Source of the DNA: an uncultured Alistipes sp.
Lineage (GTDB): Bacteria; Bacteroidota; Bacteroidia; Bacteroidales; Rikenellaceae
Assembly: GCA_947367255.1 (NCBI GenBank)
Contig: CANBCZ010000002.1
Location: forward strand, 62,001 to 126,000
DNA length: 64,000 bases
Direction of reading: 5' to 3'
In this document: positions 27,427 through 35,598 of the stretch, piece by piece
How the letters are laid out: each line of letters opens with the position of its first letter
Position numbering within the stretch: position 1 is the stretch's first letter
Program-made: the position numbers and the translations under genes
The notes under the pieces: model-generated
What the model saw: only the letters and a program-made list of their open reading frames with translations
Database searches by the model: none
Told to the model about the DNA's origin: nothing

Positions 27427-28023
27427 TTAAAATAGTGATAACTGATCTATTTCGTGGTTAAAGGTCTTTCTGTGGTGTGGCGAGAGTCCATACTCAAGGA
27501 CAGCCAGACGATGCTCCTTTGTCGGATAGCCCTTATTCTTTGCCCAACCATACATCGGATACTCCTCGGCAATTTTCAACATATACTCGTCACGAAAGGT
27601 CTTCGCAAGTACCGACGCCGCAGCAATATCGGCATACTTGCCATCGCCCTTGACAACACACTGATACGGCAACTTAAGGTGCGTTCTGAAGCGGTTGCCA
27701 TCGATTACAAGGAACTCCGGAGCCGGATTAAGCCTCTCTGCAGCAAGCGACATACCCTCAAAAGAGGCATTGAGGATATTTATCTCGTCAATTCTCTCGG
27801 CGCTCACCGCCTCCACAGCCCACGCCACAGCCTCACGACAGATAACCTCGCGCAGCAAGTTGCGATTCTTCTCCGACATCTGCTTCGAATCGTTGAGCAG
27901 CGGATGGTGAAAATCGGGTGGCAGAATTACCGCAGCAGCGAAGACCGGACCGGCAAGACATCCTCGCCCTGCCTCGTCACATCCCGCCTCAAGAAGCTCT
28001 GTTTGATAAAAATTTGGTAACAT
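27427..28023 (-). CDS. rnhB: Ribonuclease HII
   Basis: 198 aa. The active-site motif GCDEAGRGCLAGPVFAAAVIL near the N-terminus holds the Asp and Glu; LVIDGNRF and KGDGKYADIAAASVLAKTFRD complete the catalytic set; YGWAKNKGYPTKEH is typical. It removes RNA from RNA-DNA hybrids and misincorporated ribonucleotides. The ATG at 28023 lies only 5 nt from a good -7 box, so a leaderless transcript is predicted. Confidence 0.95.
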   Translation of the reverse strand: MLPNFYQTELLEAGCDEAGRGCLAGPVFAAAVILPPDFHHPLLNDSKQMSEKNRNLLREVICREAVAWAVEAVSAERIDEINILNASFEGMSLAAERLNPAPEFLVIDGNRFRTHLKLPYQCVVKGDGKYADIAAASVLAKTFRDEYMLKIAEEYPMYGWAKNKGYPTKEHRLAVLEYGLSPHHRKTFNHEIDQLSLF

Positions 28024-28028
28024 ATAGG

Positions 28029-28059
28029 CAAAGTTATCGATTTTTTGGTAACTTTACAA
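28029..28059 (-). promoter_or_regulatory. Bacteroidetes promoter for rnhB
   Basis: On the - strand TAACTTTG (28036-28029) lies 20 nt after TTG (28059-28057). The -7 box ends 5 nt before the rnhB ATG. Confidence 0.65.
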
Positions 28060-28088
28060 CAAAATAACAACAGAATACCATTTATTGT

Positions 28089-29036
28089 ATGATATCGGTC
28101 ACACGACAGACAACAGCTTTTGCAATTATATTACTGCTGACAACCATACTATTATGTACGGTCAGAGTATACATAAACCCCTTTGATATTGAGGTTGCCG
28201 AGTCGGAGTTTATGCCCCGCTGGTGGGATGCGCTCCTATCGGGACTGCTCCTCTTTGTGGCGGCAATTATTATCAACCGCACCACAGTAAAGATCGGACT
28301 CTTCGGAGGTTTCAGCGCCCTGCCCGTATCTGTATTCGGATTTCTCGCCTGCGGAGTTCTTGTATCGCCAAATATGCTCACAGCGACAGCTACGGCACTT
28401 ATGATGACCTTCGGCATACTCTTTTTGCTACGCTCGATGCAGTTTGTCGGCGAGAAAGAGTCGCTGTTTACCGGTGCACTGATGTTTGGTCTGCTGCCAA
28501 TAATCTATCCGCCGGCAGTAACCTTTGCGCTGATAGTACCGATAGCAATGTTTATCGCGCCACTCAATATCCGACAGGCAATAATTATCACCACAGGTTA
28601 TCTGTTGCCGCTTTTGGGTGCGAGCTATCTTAATTGGTACTTGGGCGGAGAGATTACGGGTCTGGCGACAAGCATCTGGGAACATCTGTTTATCCCGTCG
28701 GCAACACTCTCTCTCGAGACTCTGCCTATACTTACCTTTGCGATAGTTGTAACGATAATCCCGCTGCTCCTCTATGGTATTATGCAGGGCATCTACAACC
28801 GCTACGCAATGCTGGTACCACTTCGCAAGTCGATACAGATTGCCATTTGGCTGCTCATTATCGGTATTGCATCACTCTTTTTGGTACCCGGTTGCGGAAT
28901 TACAATCATCCCGACGATAGCCGCTCCGGCGACAATCATCGCCTCATTTGCTCTGGACAAAATGGAGGGCAAGTGGGCAAATTGGTTCTACATAGCTATC
29001 GTCACGCTTGTTGTTATCCACTTGGTATTTTATTAA
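28089..29036 (+). CDS. Multi-pass integral membrane protein of unknown function
   Basis: 315 aa with about ten hydrophobic segments (FAIILLLTTILLCTV, ALLSGLLLFVAAIII, FGFLACGVLV, IIITTGYLLPLLGA, LPILTFAIVVTIIPLLLYGI, IAIWLLIIGIASLFLV, WFYIAIVTLVVIHLVF). Its size and layout resemble the DUF6427-type Bacteroidetes membrane proteins, but I make that link with moderate confidence only. It is divergent from rnhB with 65 bp between. No transporter signature or catalytic motif is apparent. Confidence 0.7.
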   Translation: MISVTRQTTAFAIILLLTTILLCTVRVYINPFDIEVAESEFMPRWWDALLSGLLLFVAAIIINRTTVKIGLFGGFSALPVSVFGFLACGVLVSPNMLTATATALMMTFGILFLLRSMQFVGEKESLFTGALMFGLLPIIYPPAVTFALIVPIAMFIAPLNIRQAIIITTGYLLPLLGASYLNWYLGGEITGLATSIWEHLFIPSATLSLETLPILTFAIVVTIIPLLLYGIMQGIYNRYAMLVPLRKSIQIAIWLLIIGIASLFLVPGCGITIIPTIAAPATIIASFALDKMEGKWANWFYIAIVTLVVIHLVFY

Positions 29037-29124
29037 AAATTCGGATTTATTATTAGAAAAAGTACCTGATTTTATTACAAAATCGAACTATTTGCGCCTT
29101 TTTTACAAAAATTTTACGGAAAAG

Positions 29125-29155
29125 TTTGGATTTTAATAAAAAGATAGTACCTTTG
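29125..29155 (+). promoter_or_regulatory. Strong consensus promoter in the intergenic region (candidate sRNA 1)
   Basis: TTTG (29125-29128), exactly 19 nt, TACCTTTG (29148-29155). It points at a non-coding stretch that ends in a terminator. Confidence 0.75.
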
Positions 29156-29160
29156 TAAAA

Positions 29161-29251
29161 CATTTGTGGGAGTCATCCCACTGCTCATTAACCTAACTAA
29201 CCTAATATCGGAGTCCAGACTGTTGCCCAACACTCTGGACTTATCTTTTTT
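29161..29251 (+). ncRNA. Candidate small RNA 1 (about 90 nt)
   Basis: Begins a few nt after a consensus promoter. It contains a 6-bp hairpin GTGGGA/TCCCAC with a 4-nt loop (29166-29181), an unpaired AC-rich linker (ttaacctaactaacctaat), and ends in a terminator: AGTCCAGA/TCTGGACT (29212-29241) then TTTTTT. There is no ORF with a plausible start. The single-stranded linker is the kind of region that could pair with mRNA. I do not recognise the family. Confidence 0.6.
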
Positions 29252-29349
29252 ACCCCACCCGCCAATAGTGTTTATTATGGGTTTCTGCGTTTATGTGATG
29301 AAAAAACGGGGGTTGGTTGAATTTATTTTTTATTGAAGGTAAATATCAC

Positions 29350-29357
29350 TACCTTTG
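29350..29357 (+). promoter_or_regulatory. -7 box for candidate sRNA 2
   Basis: TACCTTTG matches TAnnTTTG perfectly; no good -33 element is at the normal distance. Confidence 0.5.
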
Positions 29358-29362
29358 TTTAC

Positions 29363-29480
29363 GAAGATGTTATCTTAGTGTCGCCATACCGTTTCCACAC
29401 AACTACTCTTTCTCGGCGATTTCGACATCTTTGACAACTAATTTACATTTCCTAAAGAGCCCGTTCTGGGCTCTTTCTCT
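29363..29480 (+). ncRNA. Candidate small RNA 2 (about 115 nt)
   Basis: Follows the -7 box at 29350. Long-range pairing is visible: GATGT...ACATC outside and TCGCC...GGCGA inside, enclosing a pyrimidine-rich loop. It ends with a perfect 9-bp terminator AAAGAGCCC/GGGCTCTTT (29454-29476) and a T-rich tail. No coding potential beyond a 3-codon ORF. Could be a regulatory RNA such as a 6S-like RNA, but I cannot assign a family. Confidence 0.5.
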
Positions 29481-29531
29481 GTTATTTATGACTTTGTCAT
29501 AGTTATTGAGCCTATTTCACGAAAATAACCC

Positions 29532-29561
29532 TTGTTTTTCCGCGACTTCTTTGTATATTTG
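29532..29561 (+). promoter_or_regulatory. Bacteroidetes promoter for the DUF2520 gene
   Basis: TTG (29532-29534), 19 nt, TATATTTG (29554-29561). Only 4 nt separate the -7 box from the ATG at 29566, again predicting a leaderless transcript. Confidence 0.65.
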
Positions 29562-29565
29562 TAGG

Positions 29566-30351
29566 ATGAAAAAGTGTAAAGTAACAATAGTCGGCAGCGG
29601 AAATGTTGCCGAGGCATTCGCAAGAGCTTTGCGCAGCAGCGCAGCTGAGGTTGTTCAGGTATATGCCCGCAACCGTGAGCGTGGTGAGGTTGTGGCAGCA
29701 TTGGCGGATGCCGAGCACTGCTCAGAGCCGCAGAAGTTGAAGGCAGCAGATTTATATCTGCTATGTGTCAGCGACCGTGCTATTGCGGAGGTTGCCTCAT
29801 CGCTCCCCTTTGCCGATGGGACGATAGTTGCGCACACTGCCGGATGTGGTACGCTCGAGATGTTGCCTGAGGGTGTACGCAGGGCTATTATCTATCCGTT
29901 TCAGACATTCTCTGTCGGTCGCGAGGTAGATTTCAGTAAGTTATACCTCTTTATCGAGGCGGCAGATGAGGCGACACATCGCGAGGCGAGAGAGTTTGCT
30001 CAGATCTTGACCCCGAATGTTGCCGATGCAGATGCCGCACTGCGCAGCAAGATTCACCTTGTAGGCGTATTGGCGTCAAACTTTGTGAACAATATGTATG
30101 CTACGGCAGCAGAAGTACTTGAGGGGGCGGGGCTCAGCTTCGATGTTGTCGCTCCGATAATCACAGAGGTTGCGGCAAAGGCTGTTGCAAGTACCAACCC
30201 TGCAGCTGTGCAGACAGGACCTGCCGTTCGTGGCGACGAGGCGACAATGGAGCGCCATAGAGAGCTTATTGGCGACAACGAACTGCTCAGAACTATTTAT
30301 GACAAGATAAGCGAAAATATATGGAGAATAAGAGAAACTTCAAAGAGATAA
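29566..30351 (+). CDS. Rossmann-fold/DUF2520 oxidoreductase-like protein
   Basis: 261 aa from the ATG at 29566; the track start at 29506 lies upstream of the promoter. The N-terminus VTIVGSGNVAEAFARAL is an NAD(P)-binding loop, followed by LYLLCVSDRAIAEVASSLP and VAHTAGCGTLEML as in ProC/3-hydroxyisobutyrate-like proteins. The C-terminal helical DUF2520-type domain holds HLVGVLASNFVNNMYATA and NPAAVQTGPAVRGD. The reaction is not known. It overlaps the next gene by 31 nt, so the pair is co-translated. Confidence 0.8.
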   Translation: MKKCKVTIVGSGNVAEAFARALRSSAAEVVQVYARNRERGEVVAALADAEHCSEPQKLKAADLYLLCVSDRAIAEVASSLPFADGTIVAHTAGCGTLEMLPEGVRRAIIYPFQTFSVGREVDFSKLYLFIEAADEATHREAREFAQILTPNVADADAALRSKIHLVGVLASNFVNNMYATAAEVLEGAGLSFDVVAPIITEVAAKAVASTNPAAVQTGPAVRGDEATMERHRELIGDNELLRTIYDKISENIWRIRETSKR

Positions 30352-30881
30352 TTGCCGATGTAGAGGCATTTATCTTCGATGTCGATGGTGTGATGACCGA
30401 CGGCAAGATTATCCCTATCGAGGGCGGTGATTTTATCCGTTGCTACTACGCCAAAGATGGTTACGCGCTTGCCTATGCGGTAAAGCACGGCTGCAATGTG
30501 TGCGTAATCTCGGGCGGATTTGGCAACAACCTCGAGTCTCGTATGCGCCGACTCGGTATCGAGCACTACTACCTTGGATGTATGGATAAGATTGCCGCGC
30601 TGAATGACTTTGCAGCAAAGACCGGCGTCAATCTGAAGAATACTATCTATATGGGCGACGATATTCCTGACCTCGAGTGTATGCGTATGGTCGGTATCCC
30701 CGTAGCTCCGGCAGATGCCTGCTCCGAGGTGCTCGACACAGCGCTCTACATCTCCGAGTACAACGGCGGCGCCGGTGCTGTGCGCGACATTATCGAGCAG
30801 GTGCTGCGCGTGCAAGGTAAGTGGGCGCTCGACTGTATGGGTGTTGTTGCAGCAGATGCAAACGAAACAGCCTCACGATGA
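30321..30881 (+). CDS. kdsC: KdsC-like HAD phosphatase (3-deoxy-D-manno-octulosonate 8-phosphate phosphatase)
   Basis: 186 aa, in the normal range for KdsC, a C0-type HAD phosphatase without cap. The catalytic motif is FDVDGVMTDG, motif II VISGG, motif IV MGDDIPDLE. KdsC removes phosphate from KDO-8-P for lipopolysaccharide core synthesis. The C-terminal tail (RVQGKWALD) is also typical. Two neighbouring genes overlap it, 31 nt before and 4 nt after. Neighbouring LPS genes are absent, so the identification rests on the family alone. Confidence 0.82.
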   Translation: MENKRNFKEIIADVEAFIFDVDGVMTDGKIIPIEGGDFIRCYYAKDGYALAYAVKHGCNVCVISGGFGNNLESRMRRLGIEHYYLGCMDKIAALNDFAAKTGVNLKNTIYMGDDIPDLECMRMVGIPVAPADACSEVLDTALYISEYNGGAGAVRDIIEQVLRVQGKWALDCMGVVAADANETASR

Positions 30882-31345
30882 GGGAGATAGAGCGTAAATA
30901 CCTTGTCAGCGACGACGCCTTCATAGGTCAGGCTCACAGCGCAACCCGCATAGCACAGGGGTACCTGTGTGCACGCAGAGTTACGGCTCGCGTAAGAGTC
31001 TATGGCGATGTGGGCTACATAACCTTCAAAGGAAAGAGTCGTGACGGCGGACTGAGTCGCTTCGAGTTTGAGCGTCAGATACCGCTGCGCTGTGCCGAGC
31101 TGCTGCTCTCGCGCTGCAACGGAAAGGTCGAGAAGGTGCGCTACCTTGTAGAGTACGAGGGATACACTTGGGAGGTGGATGTGTTCGAGGGCGATAACGA
31201 GGGTCTTGTAGTTGCCGAGGTAGAACTGCCGGACACAGAGTGCAACGCGCCACTGCCCGCGTGGATATGGAAGGAGGTTACTTCGGACTACCACTATCGT
31301 AACTCCTACCTCGTGAAACGACCGTACAAAAGTTGGTTTGAATAG
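30878..31345 (+). CDS. CYTH-domain protein
   Basis: 155 aa from the ATG at 30878, which overlaps the kdsC stop as ATGA; the track start is a shadow extension. The CYTH signature ExExK is seen as EIERKYLV at the start, with RVRVYGDVGYITFKGK, RFEFERQIP and YEGYTWEVDVFEG following. CYTH proteins bind triphosphates in a tunnel fold; bacterial members are inorganic triphosphatases or of unknown role. Which one applies here is not decided by the sequence. Confidence 0.88.
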   Translation: MREIERKYLVSDDAFIGQAHSATRIAQGYLCARRVTARVRVYGDVGYITFKGKSRDGGLSRFEFERQIPLRCAELLLSRCNGKVEKVRYLVEYEGYTWEVDVFEGDNEGLVVAEVELPDTECNAPLPAWIWKEVTSDYHYRNSYLVKRPYKSWFE

Positions 31346-31366
31346 AAATTATAAAGATATATAACT

Positions 31367-31939
31367 ATGTTTTTGGAAAACGCCAGCCAGAAGGGTTGGA
31401 TTGAAGTTATCTGCGGCTCGATGTTCTCGGGAAAGACCGAGGAGCTTATTCGACGCCTGCGCCGCGCAGAGTTTGCGCATCTGAAAGTTGAGATTTTCAA
31501 GCCGTGTATCGATGTTCGCTACTCGGAGGATGAGGTTGTATCGCACAACGCCACAACTATCCGCTCTACACCTGTCGAGTCGTCACAGAATATTCTGCTG
31601 CTCGCCTCGAATGTCGATGTGGTAGGTATTGACGAGGCTCAGTTCTTCGACCGCGGTATTATCGATGTATGCCGACAGCTTGCCAACAGCGGTATTCGTG
31701 TAATCGTAGCCGGTCTGGATATGGACTACCTCGGTAAGCCGTTTGGACCTATGCCCGACCTGATGGCTATAGCGGAGTATGTGACAAAGGTACACGCCAT
31801 CTGTGTTCGTTGCGGCAACTTGGCACACCATTCGCACCGTTTGGCAGCAAATGACGCCCTTGTGATGCTCGGCGAGAAGGATACATACGAGCCTATCTGT
31901 CGCCACTGCTTCGCAGAGCTGACAAAAGGGGAGCAATAA
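31367..31939 (+). CDS. tdk: Thymidine kinase (TK1-like)
   Basis: 190 aa. P-loop [19 protein letters not shown], Walker B-like [11 protein letters not shown], lasso region [17 protein letters not shown], and zinc-binding cysteines CVRCGN and CRHCF. It phosphorylates thymidine for salvage. It lies 21 nt after the CYTH gene and 41 nt before moxR. All motifs are intact. Confidence 0.95.
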   Translation: MFLENASQKGWIEVICGSMFSGKTEELIRRLRRAEFAHLKVEIFKPCIDVRYSEDEVVSHNATTIRSTPVESSQNILLLASNVDVVGIDEAQFFDRGIIDVCRQLANSGIRVIVAGLDMDYLGKPFGPMPDLMAIAEYVTKVHAICVRCGNLAHHSHRLAANDALVMLGEKDTYEPICRHCFAELTKGEQ

Positions 31940-31980
31940 AGAGTAATTTTTCGCGTTAAAAGAGAAAACAACATAAAACT

Positions 31981-32979
31981 ATGAGTGAAGTAATTAACAT
32001 CAAAGAACTCAACGAGCGTATCGAGAGAGAGTCGCTCTTTGTAGATACACTGCGTCAGGAGATGGGTAAGGTTATCGTTGGTCAGAGCCACCTTATCGAC
32101 ACCCTGCTTATCGGTCTGCTCTCAAATGGTCACATCCTGCTCGAGGGTGTACCGGGACTTGCAAAGACCCTCGCCATCACAACCCTCGCAAAGGCTGTAG
32201 ATGCAGATTTTTCGAGAATACAGTTTACTCCGGACCTGCTCCCTGCCGATGTTGTGGGTACACTTATCTACTCGCAGAAGAGCGAGGAGTTTACAGTTCG
32301 CAAGGGTCCTGTTTTTGCTAACTTCGTGCTTGCCGATGAGATCAACCGTTCTCCGGCAAAGGTGCAGTCGGCACTGCTCGAGGCTATGCAGGAGCGTCAG
32401 GTGACTATTGGCGAGAATACCTACCGCCTGCCTGAGCCATTCCTTGTGCTTGCAACACAGAACCCGTTGGAGCAGGAGGGTACCTATCCGCTGCCGGAGG
32501 CGCAGGTAGACCGTTTTATGCTCAAGGTGAAGATTTCGTACCCTAAGCGTTCTGAGGAGCGCGACATTGTCCGCATGAACCTCAGCGGTGCAGGTATGCC
32601 GCAGCCAAACAAGATTATCACCCCTCAGGATATTGTTCGCGCACGCCGCGTAGTGGAGGATGTCTATATGGACGAGAAGATCGAGAAGTATATCGTCGAT
32701 ATTATCTTCGCTACCCGCGAGCCTGCAGAGTATAACCTGCAGAAGTTGCAGTCGCTCATCGCTTACGGCGGTTCGCCTCGTGCAAGTATCTCGCTTGCCA
32801 AGGCTGCACGCGCGTATGCCTTTATCCGTCGTCGCGGCTATGTTATTCCGGAGGATGTGCGTGCCGTATGTCACGATGTACTGCGCCACCGTATCGGTCT
32901 TACATACGAGGCTGAGGCGGAGAACATCACCACAGAGGAGATTATCACCGAGATTCTCAATAACGTCATCGTACCATAA
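31981..32979 (+). CDS. moxR: MoxR-family AAA+ ATPase of the Bat operon
   Basis: 332 aa. Walker A ILLEGVPGLAKT, Walker B VLADEINR, sensor region VLATQNPLEQEGTYPLPEAQ, and the lid domain ending with EDVRAVCHDVLRHR. MoxR proteins act as chaperones for metal-cofactor or stress-tolerance complexes with vWFA partners; the following DUF58 and BatA/BatB proteins are the usual partners. The stop overlaps the next ATG (TAATG). Confidence 0.95.
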   Translation: MSEVINIKELNERIERESLFVDTLRQEMGKVIVGQSHLIDTLLIGLLSNGHILLEGVPGLAKTLAITTLAKAVDADFSRIQFTPDLLPADVVGTLIYSQKSEEFTVRKGPVFANFVLADEINRSPAKVQSALLEAMQERQVTIGENTYRLPEPFLVLATQNPLEQEGTYPLPEAQVDRFMLKVKISYPKRSEERDIVRMNLSGAGMPQPNKIITPQDIVRARRVVEDVYMDEKIEKYIVDIIFATREPAEYNLQKLQSLIAYGGSPRASISLAKAARAYAFIRRRGYVIPEDVRAVCHDVLRHRIGLTYEAEAENITTEEIITEILNNVIVP

Positions 32980-33863
32980 TGGCTCAGAGCGAAAGCGATA
33001 TTCTGAAGCGGGTTCGCAAAATCGAAATCAAGACCCGAGGGCTGTCGAATGAGATCTTTGCAGGAAAGTATCATACGGCATTCAAGGGACGCGGTATGTC
33101 CTTCTCGGAGGTGCGCGAGTACCGTCTTGGTGACGATGTGAGGGATATCGATTGGAATGTTACAGCACGCTCTCGCACCCCTCACATCAAGATTTACGAG
33201 GAGGAGCGTGAGCTGACAATGATGCTGATGGTCGATGTGAGCGGCTCTCGTAAGTTCGGCTCCACAGAGCAGACAAAGCAGAATATAATCACCGAAATTG
33301 CCGCTGTGCTCGCCTTCTCGGCTGCCCAAACGGGCGATAAGGTAGGTTGCATCTTCTTCTCGGACAAGGTTGAAAAGTTTATCCCGCCAAAGAAGGGTCG
33401 CAGCCATATTCTGATGATTATCCGCTCGCTGATTGAGTTTACCCCCGACTCTGAGGGTACAGCGCTCTCGGAGGCTGTGCGTTATATGACCAATGTCAAT
33501 AAAAAGCGCTGCACAACCTTTATCCTCTCCGACTTTATCAACCCAAAGAGCGATATGGCACCACTTGAGGATGCTCTCAAGATTGCCACATCGCGCCACG
33601 ACCTTGTGGCTATACGCGTAAGCGATCCGCGCGACAAGACTCTGCCCGATGTGGGCATTATCGAGATGCGCGACGCCGAGAGTGGCGAGAAGGTGTGGGT
33701 AGACAGCTCTTCGGCTGCCGTCAGAGAGTACTTTACCCAGCAGTGGGAGAGCCGTAATCAGGCAATCGAGACCCTGCTCAAACACACCCGCATAGATACT
33801 GCCGAGGTATCGACCGATGCAGACTATGTTGCAGAACTTATAAAACTCTTCAAACAGAGATGA
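32979..33863 (+). CDS. DUF58 protein with vWFA-like fold
   Basis: 294 aa. The DUF58 motif GMSFSEVREYRLGDDVRDIDWNVTAR is clear, followed by a vWFA-type segment with DVSGSRKFG (metal-site DxSxS) and ILSDFINP. No membrane span, so probably a cytoplasmic partner of MoxR. It overlaps both neighbours by 1 and 4 nt. Function in the Bat system is thought to be stress tolerance or envelope maintenance, from studies in other bacteria. Confidence 0.92.
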   Translation: MAQSESDILKRVRKIEIKTRGLSNEIFAGKYHTAFKGRGMSFSEVREYRLGDDVRDIDWNVTARSRTPHIKIYEEERELTMMLMVDVSGSRKFGSTEQTKQNIITEIAAVLAFSAAQTGDKVGCIFFSDKVEKFIPPKKGRSHILMIIRSLIEFTPDSEGTALSEAVRYMTNVNKKRCTTFILSDFINPKSDMAPLEDALKIATSRHDLVAIRVSDPRDKTLPDVGIIEMRDAESGEKVWVDSSSAAVREYFTQQWESRNQAIETLLKHTRIDTAEVSTDADYVAELIKLFKQR

Positions 33864-34855
33864 TCAGACAACTGAAAAATATAGCTCTCTTTGCACTTGC
33901 CTTTGTCGTGGCAACAGCCTCGGCACAGAGCATTACGCCGACGGTAAGGGCATATATCGAGCCGGACAGCATACTTATCGGCGACCGTTTTACCCTCACC
34001 ATAGATGTAGAGAAGGATCAGGTACAGAGCCTCTTCTTCCCCGCCTTTGCTATGGGCAAGGCAGAGGGGGAGGAGCAGCCGCAGTTTGGTGTGGTAGAGT
34101 GCATCGAGGACCATCCGACCGACACCCTTGAGCACAAGGGTCGTAAACTCCGCCTGCGTAAGCGCTATACTCTCACGGCATTTGACGAGGGTGTATACAA
34201 CCTCGGTCGTCCGAGCGTGCTCTATGCCGACAAGAATATTGTCGATACTCTATACGGCTCGGCAGACTCGCTGCATATTGTCGTTTCGACCTTCAAGATA
34301 GACTCGACATCTATGCTCTGCGACATCAAGCCGGTCAAGAAGATGCCGTTCCGCTTTGGCGAGATTGCAGGATATACAGGCATCGCATTTGGTGTTCTGG
34401 CACTGCTTGCGGTAGCTATCTATCTGCTTGCGCGCCACCTTGCAAAGCGAGGCAAGAGCATTGCCGACCTGTTCAAGCCGGAGCCGCCACTGCCACCACA
34501 TATCGTCGCTATCTCTGCGCTGGAGGAGCTGCAAAATCAGAAACTCTGGCAGAACAACAGACACAAGGAGTACTACTCGGCACTGACAGATATTCTCCGC
34601 ACCTACATCGACGGTCGTTTTGGTGTGGGCGCTATGGAGATGACAACTGACGAGATTGTCGAGGCAATAAAGAGCCTTAACCTTCCGCAGAAGTTGGCAA
34701 TGGATGTGCTCAATGTTCTGCGCGATGCTGACCTTGTGAAGTTTGCCAAGGCTATGCCTGAGGCGGCAGAGAATGAGAGTGCATTTAGCAAGGTTTACTA
34801 CTTTGTCGAGGAGACAAAACCTATAGAACAAACCGAAAACGAGGAGGATAAGTAG
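33860..34855 (+). CDS. BatD-like single-span membrane protein of the Bat operon
   Basis: 331 aa. Signal peptide (MIRQLKNIALFALAFVVATASA), an extracytoplasmic beta-rich domain (SILIGDRFTLTIDVEKDQVQ), a membrane span (GIAFGVLALLAVAIYLLARHL), then a cytoplasmic helical domain (HKEYYSALTDILRTYIDGRFGVGAMEMTTDEI). That layout, between DUF58 and vWFA genes, matches the conserved hypothetical protein of Bacteroidetes Bat operons. It probably bridges the inner membrane and the cytoplasmic MoxR/DUF58 pair, which is inference. ATGA overlap with DUF58. Confidence 0.7.
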   Translation: MIRQLKNIALFALAFVVATASAQSITPTVRAYIEPDSILIGDRFTLTIDVEKDQVQSLFFPAFAMGKAEGEEQPQFGVVECIEDHPTDTLEHKGRKLRLRKRYTLTAFDEGVYNLGRPSVLYADKNIVDTLYGSADSLHIVVSTFKIDSTSMLCDIKPVKKMPFRFGEIAGYTGIAFGVLALLAVAIYLLARHLAKRGKSIADLFKPEPPLPPHIVAISALEELQNQKLWQNNRHKEYYSALTDILRTYIDGRFGVGAMEMTTDEIVEAIKSLNLPQKLAMDVLNVLRDADLVKFAKAMPEAAENESAFSKVYYFVEETKPIEQTENEEDK

Positions 34856-35584
34856 ATGAATTACAGAGCTTTAACCATTATACTTACAGCTGTTGCCTCA
34901 CTTGTTTTCGGCGAGGTATTCAGCCAGCAGATGCCCGAAAGGCGACTTGTCCGTAAGGGTAATCGCCAGTATGAGCGTGGCGATTTTGACACAAGCCTTG
35001 ACAGCTACGCCCGCGCACTGCGAGAGGATCCGACCTGCTTTGAGGCGAAGTTCAATACTGCCAACGGTCAGTTCCGCAAGGAGCTTATCGACAAGTCGGA
35101 GCAGACCCTGCGAAAGCTTGCTCAGGACTCTACTCGCACAGATATTGAGCGAGGAGAGGTGGCATATAACCTCGGCAATACCCTCTTTGTGCAGCAGCGA
35201 TTAGAGGAGGCGCTGAACTGTTACCGCGATGCTATGCGACTAAATCCTGATGACAAGGAGGCGAAGTTCAACTATGCCCTGACAAAGGAGTTGCTCAAGC
35301 AGCAGCAAAATCAGCAGCAGCAACAGCAACAAAATCAGGATCAGAACCAAGACCAAGACCAAAATCAGAAGCAGGATCAAAATCAGCAAGAGCAGCCACA
35401 GGATCAGGAGCAGAATGAGGATAAGCAAGACCAAAAAGAGCAGGAGCAGCAACCTCAGGAGCAACAGATTTCAGAGCAGGAGCAGCAGGCTATGCTTGAG
35501 GCTATACAGGCTCAGGAGGATAAGACACAGGATAAACTGAAAGAGAAGAAGGGTGTTCTTATCCGAGGTGGCAGGAATTGGTAA
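34856..35584 (+). CDS. batC: BatC-like TPR protein with Gln/Asn/Asp-rich tail
   Basis: 242 aa. Signal peptide (to VFSQQ), then TPR units (GNRQYERGDFDTSLDSYARALRE; EVAYNLGNTLFVQQRLEEALNCYRDAMRLNPDD), then a roughly 75-residue low-complexity region of Gln, Asn, Asp and Glu (NQDQNQDQDQ, QPQDQEQ), and a basic end (KKGVLIRGGRNW). The tail pattern is typical of BatC. In the Bat operons I know, batC follows batA and batB; here it precedes them and is cut off from them by a 277-bp inverted-repeat element. Confidence 0.82.
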   Translation: MNYRALTIILTAVASLVFGEVFSQQMPERRLVRKGNRQYERGDFDTSLDSYARALREDPTCFEAKFNTANGQFRKELIDKSEQTLRKLAQDSTRTDIERGEVAYNLGNTLFVQQRLEEALNCYRDAMRLNPDDKEAKFNYALTKELLKQQQNQQQQQQQNQDQNQDQDQNQKQDQNQQEQPQDQEQNEDKQDQKEQEQQPQEQQISEQEQQAMLEAIQAQEDKTQDKLKEKKGVLIRGGRNW

Positions 35585-35598
35585 AAAGTTATTATTTA

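Noticed and set aside
35240-35464. Leu-rich ORF on the - strand opposite the BatC tail
   Set aside because: Pure artefact of the CAG/CAA repeats encoding Gln on the + strand.
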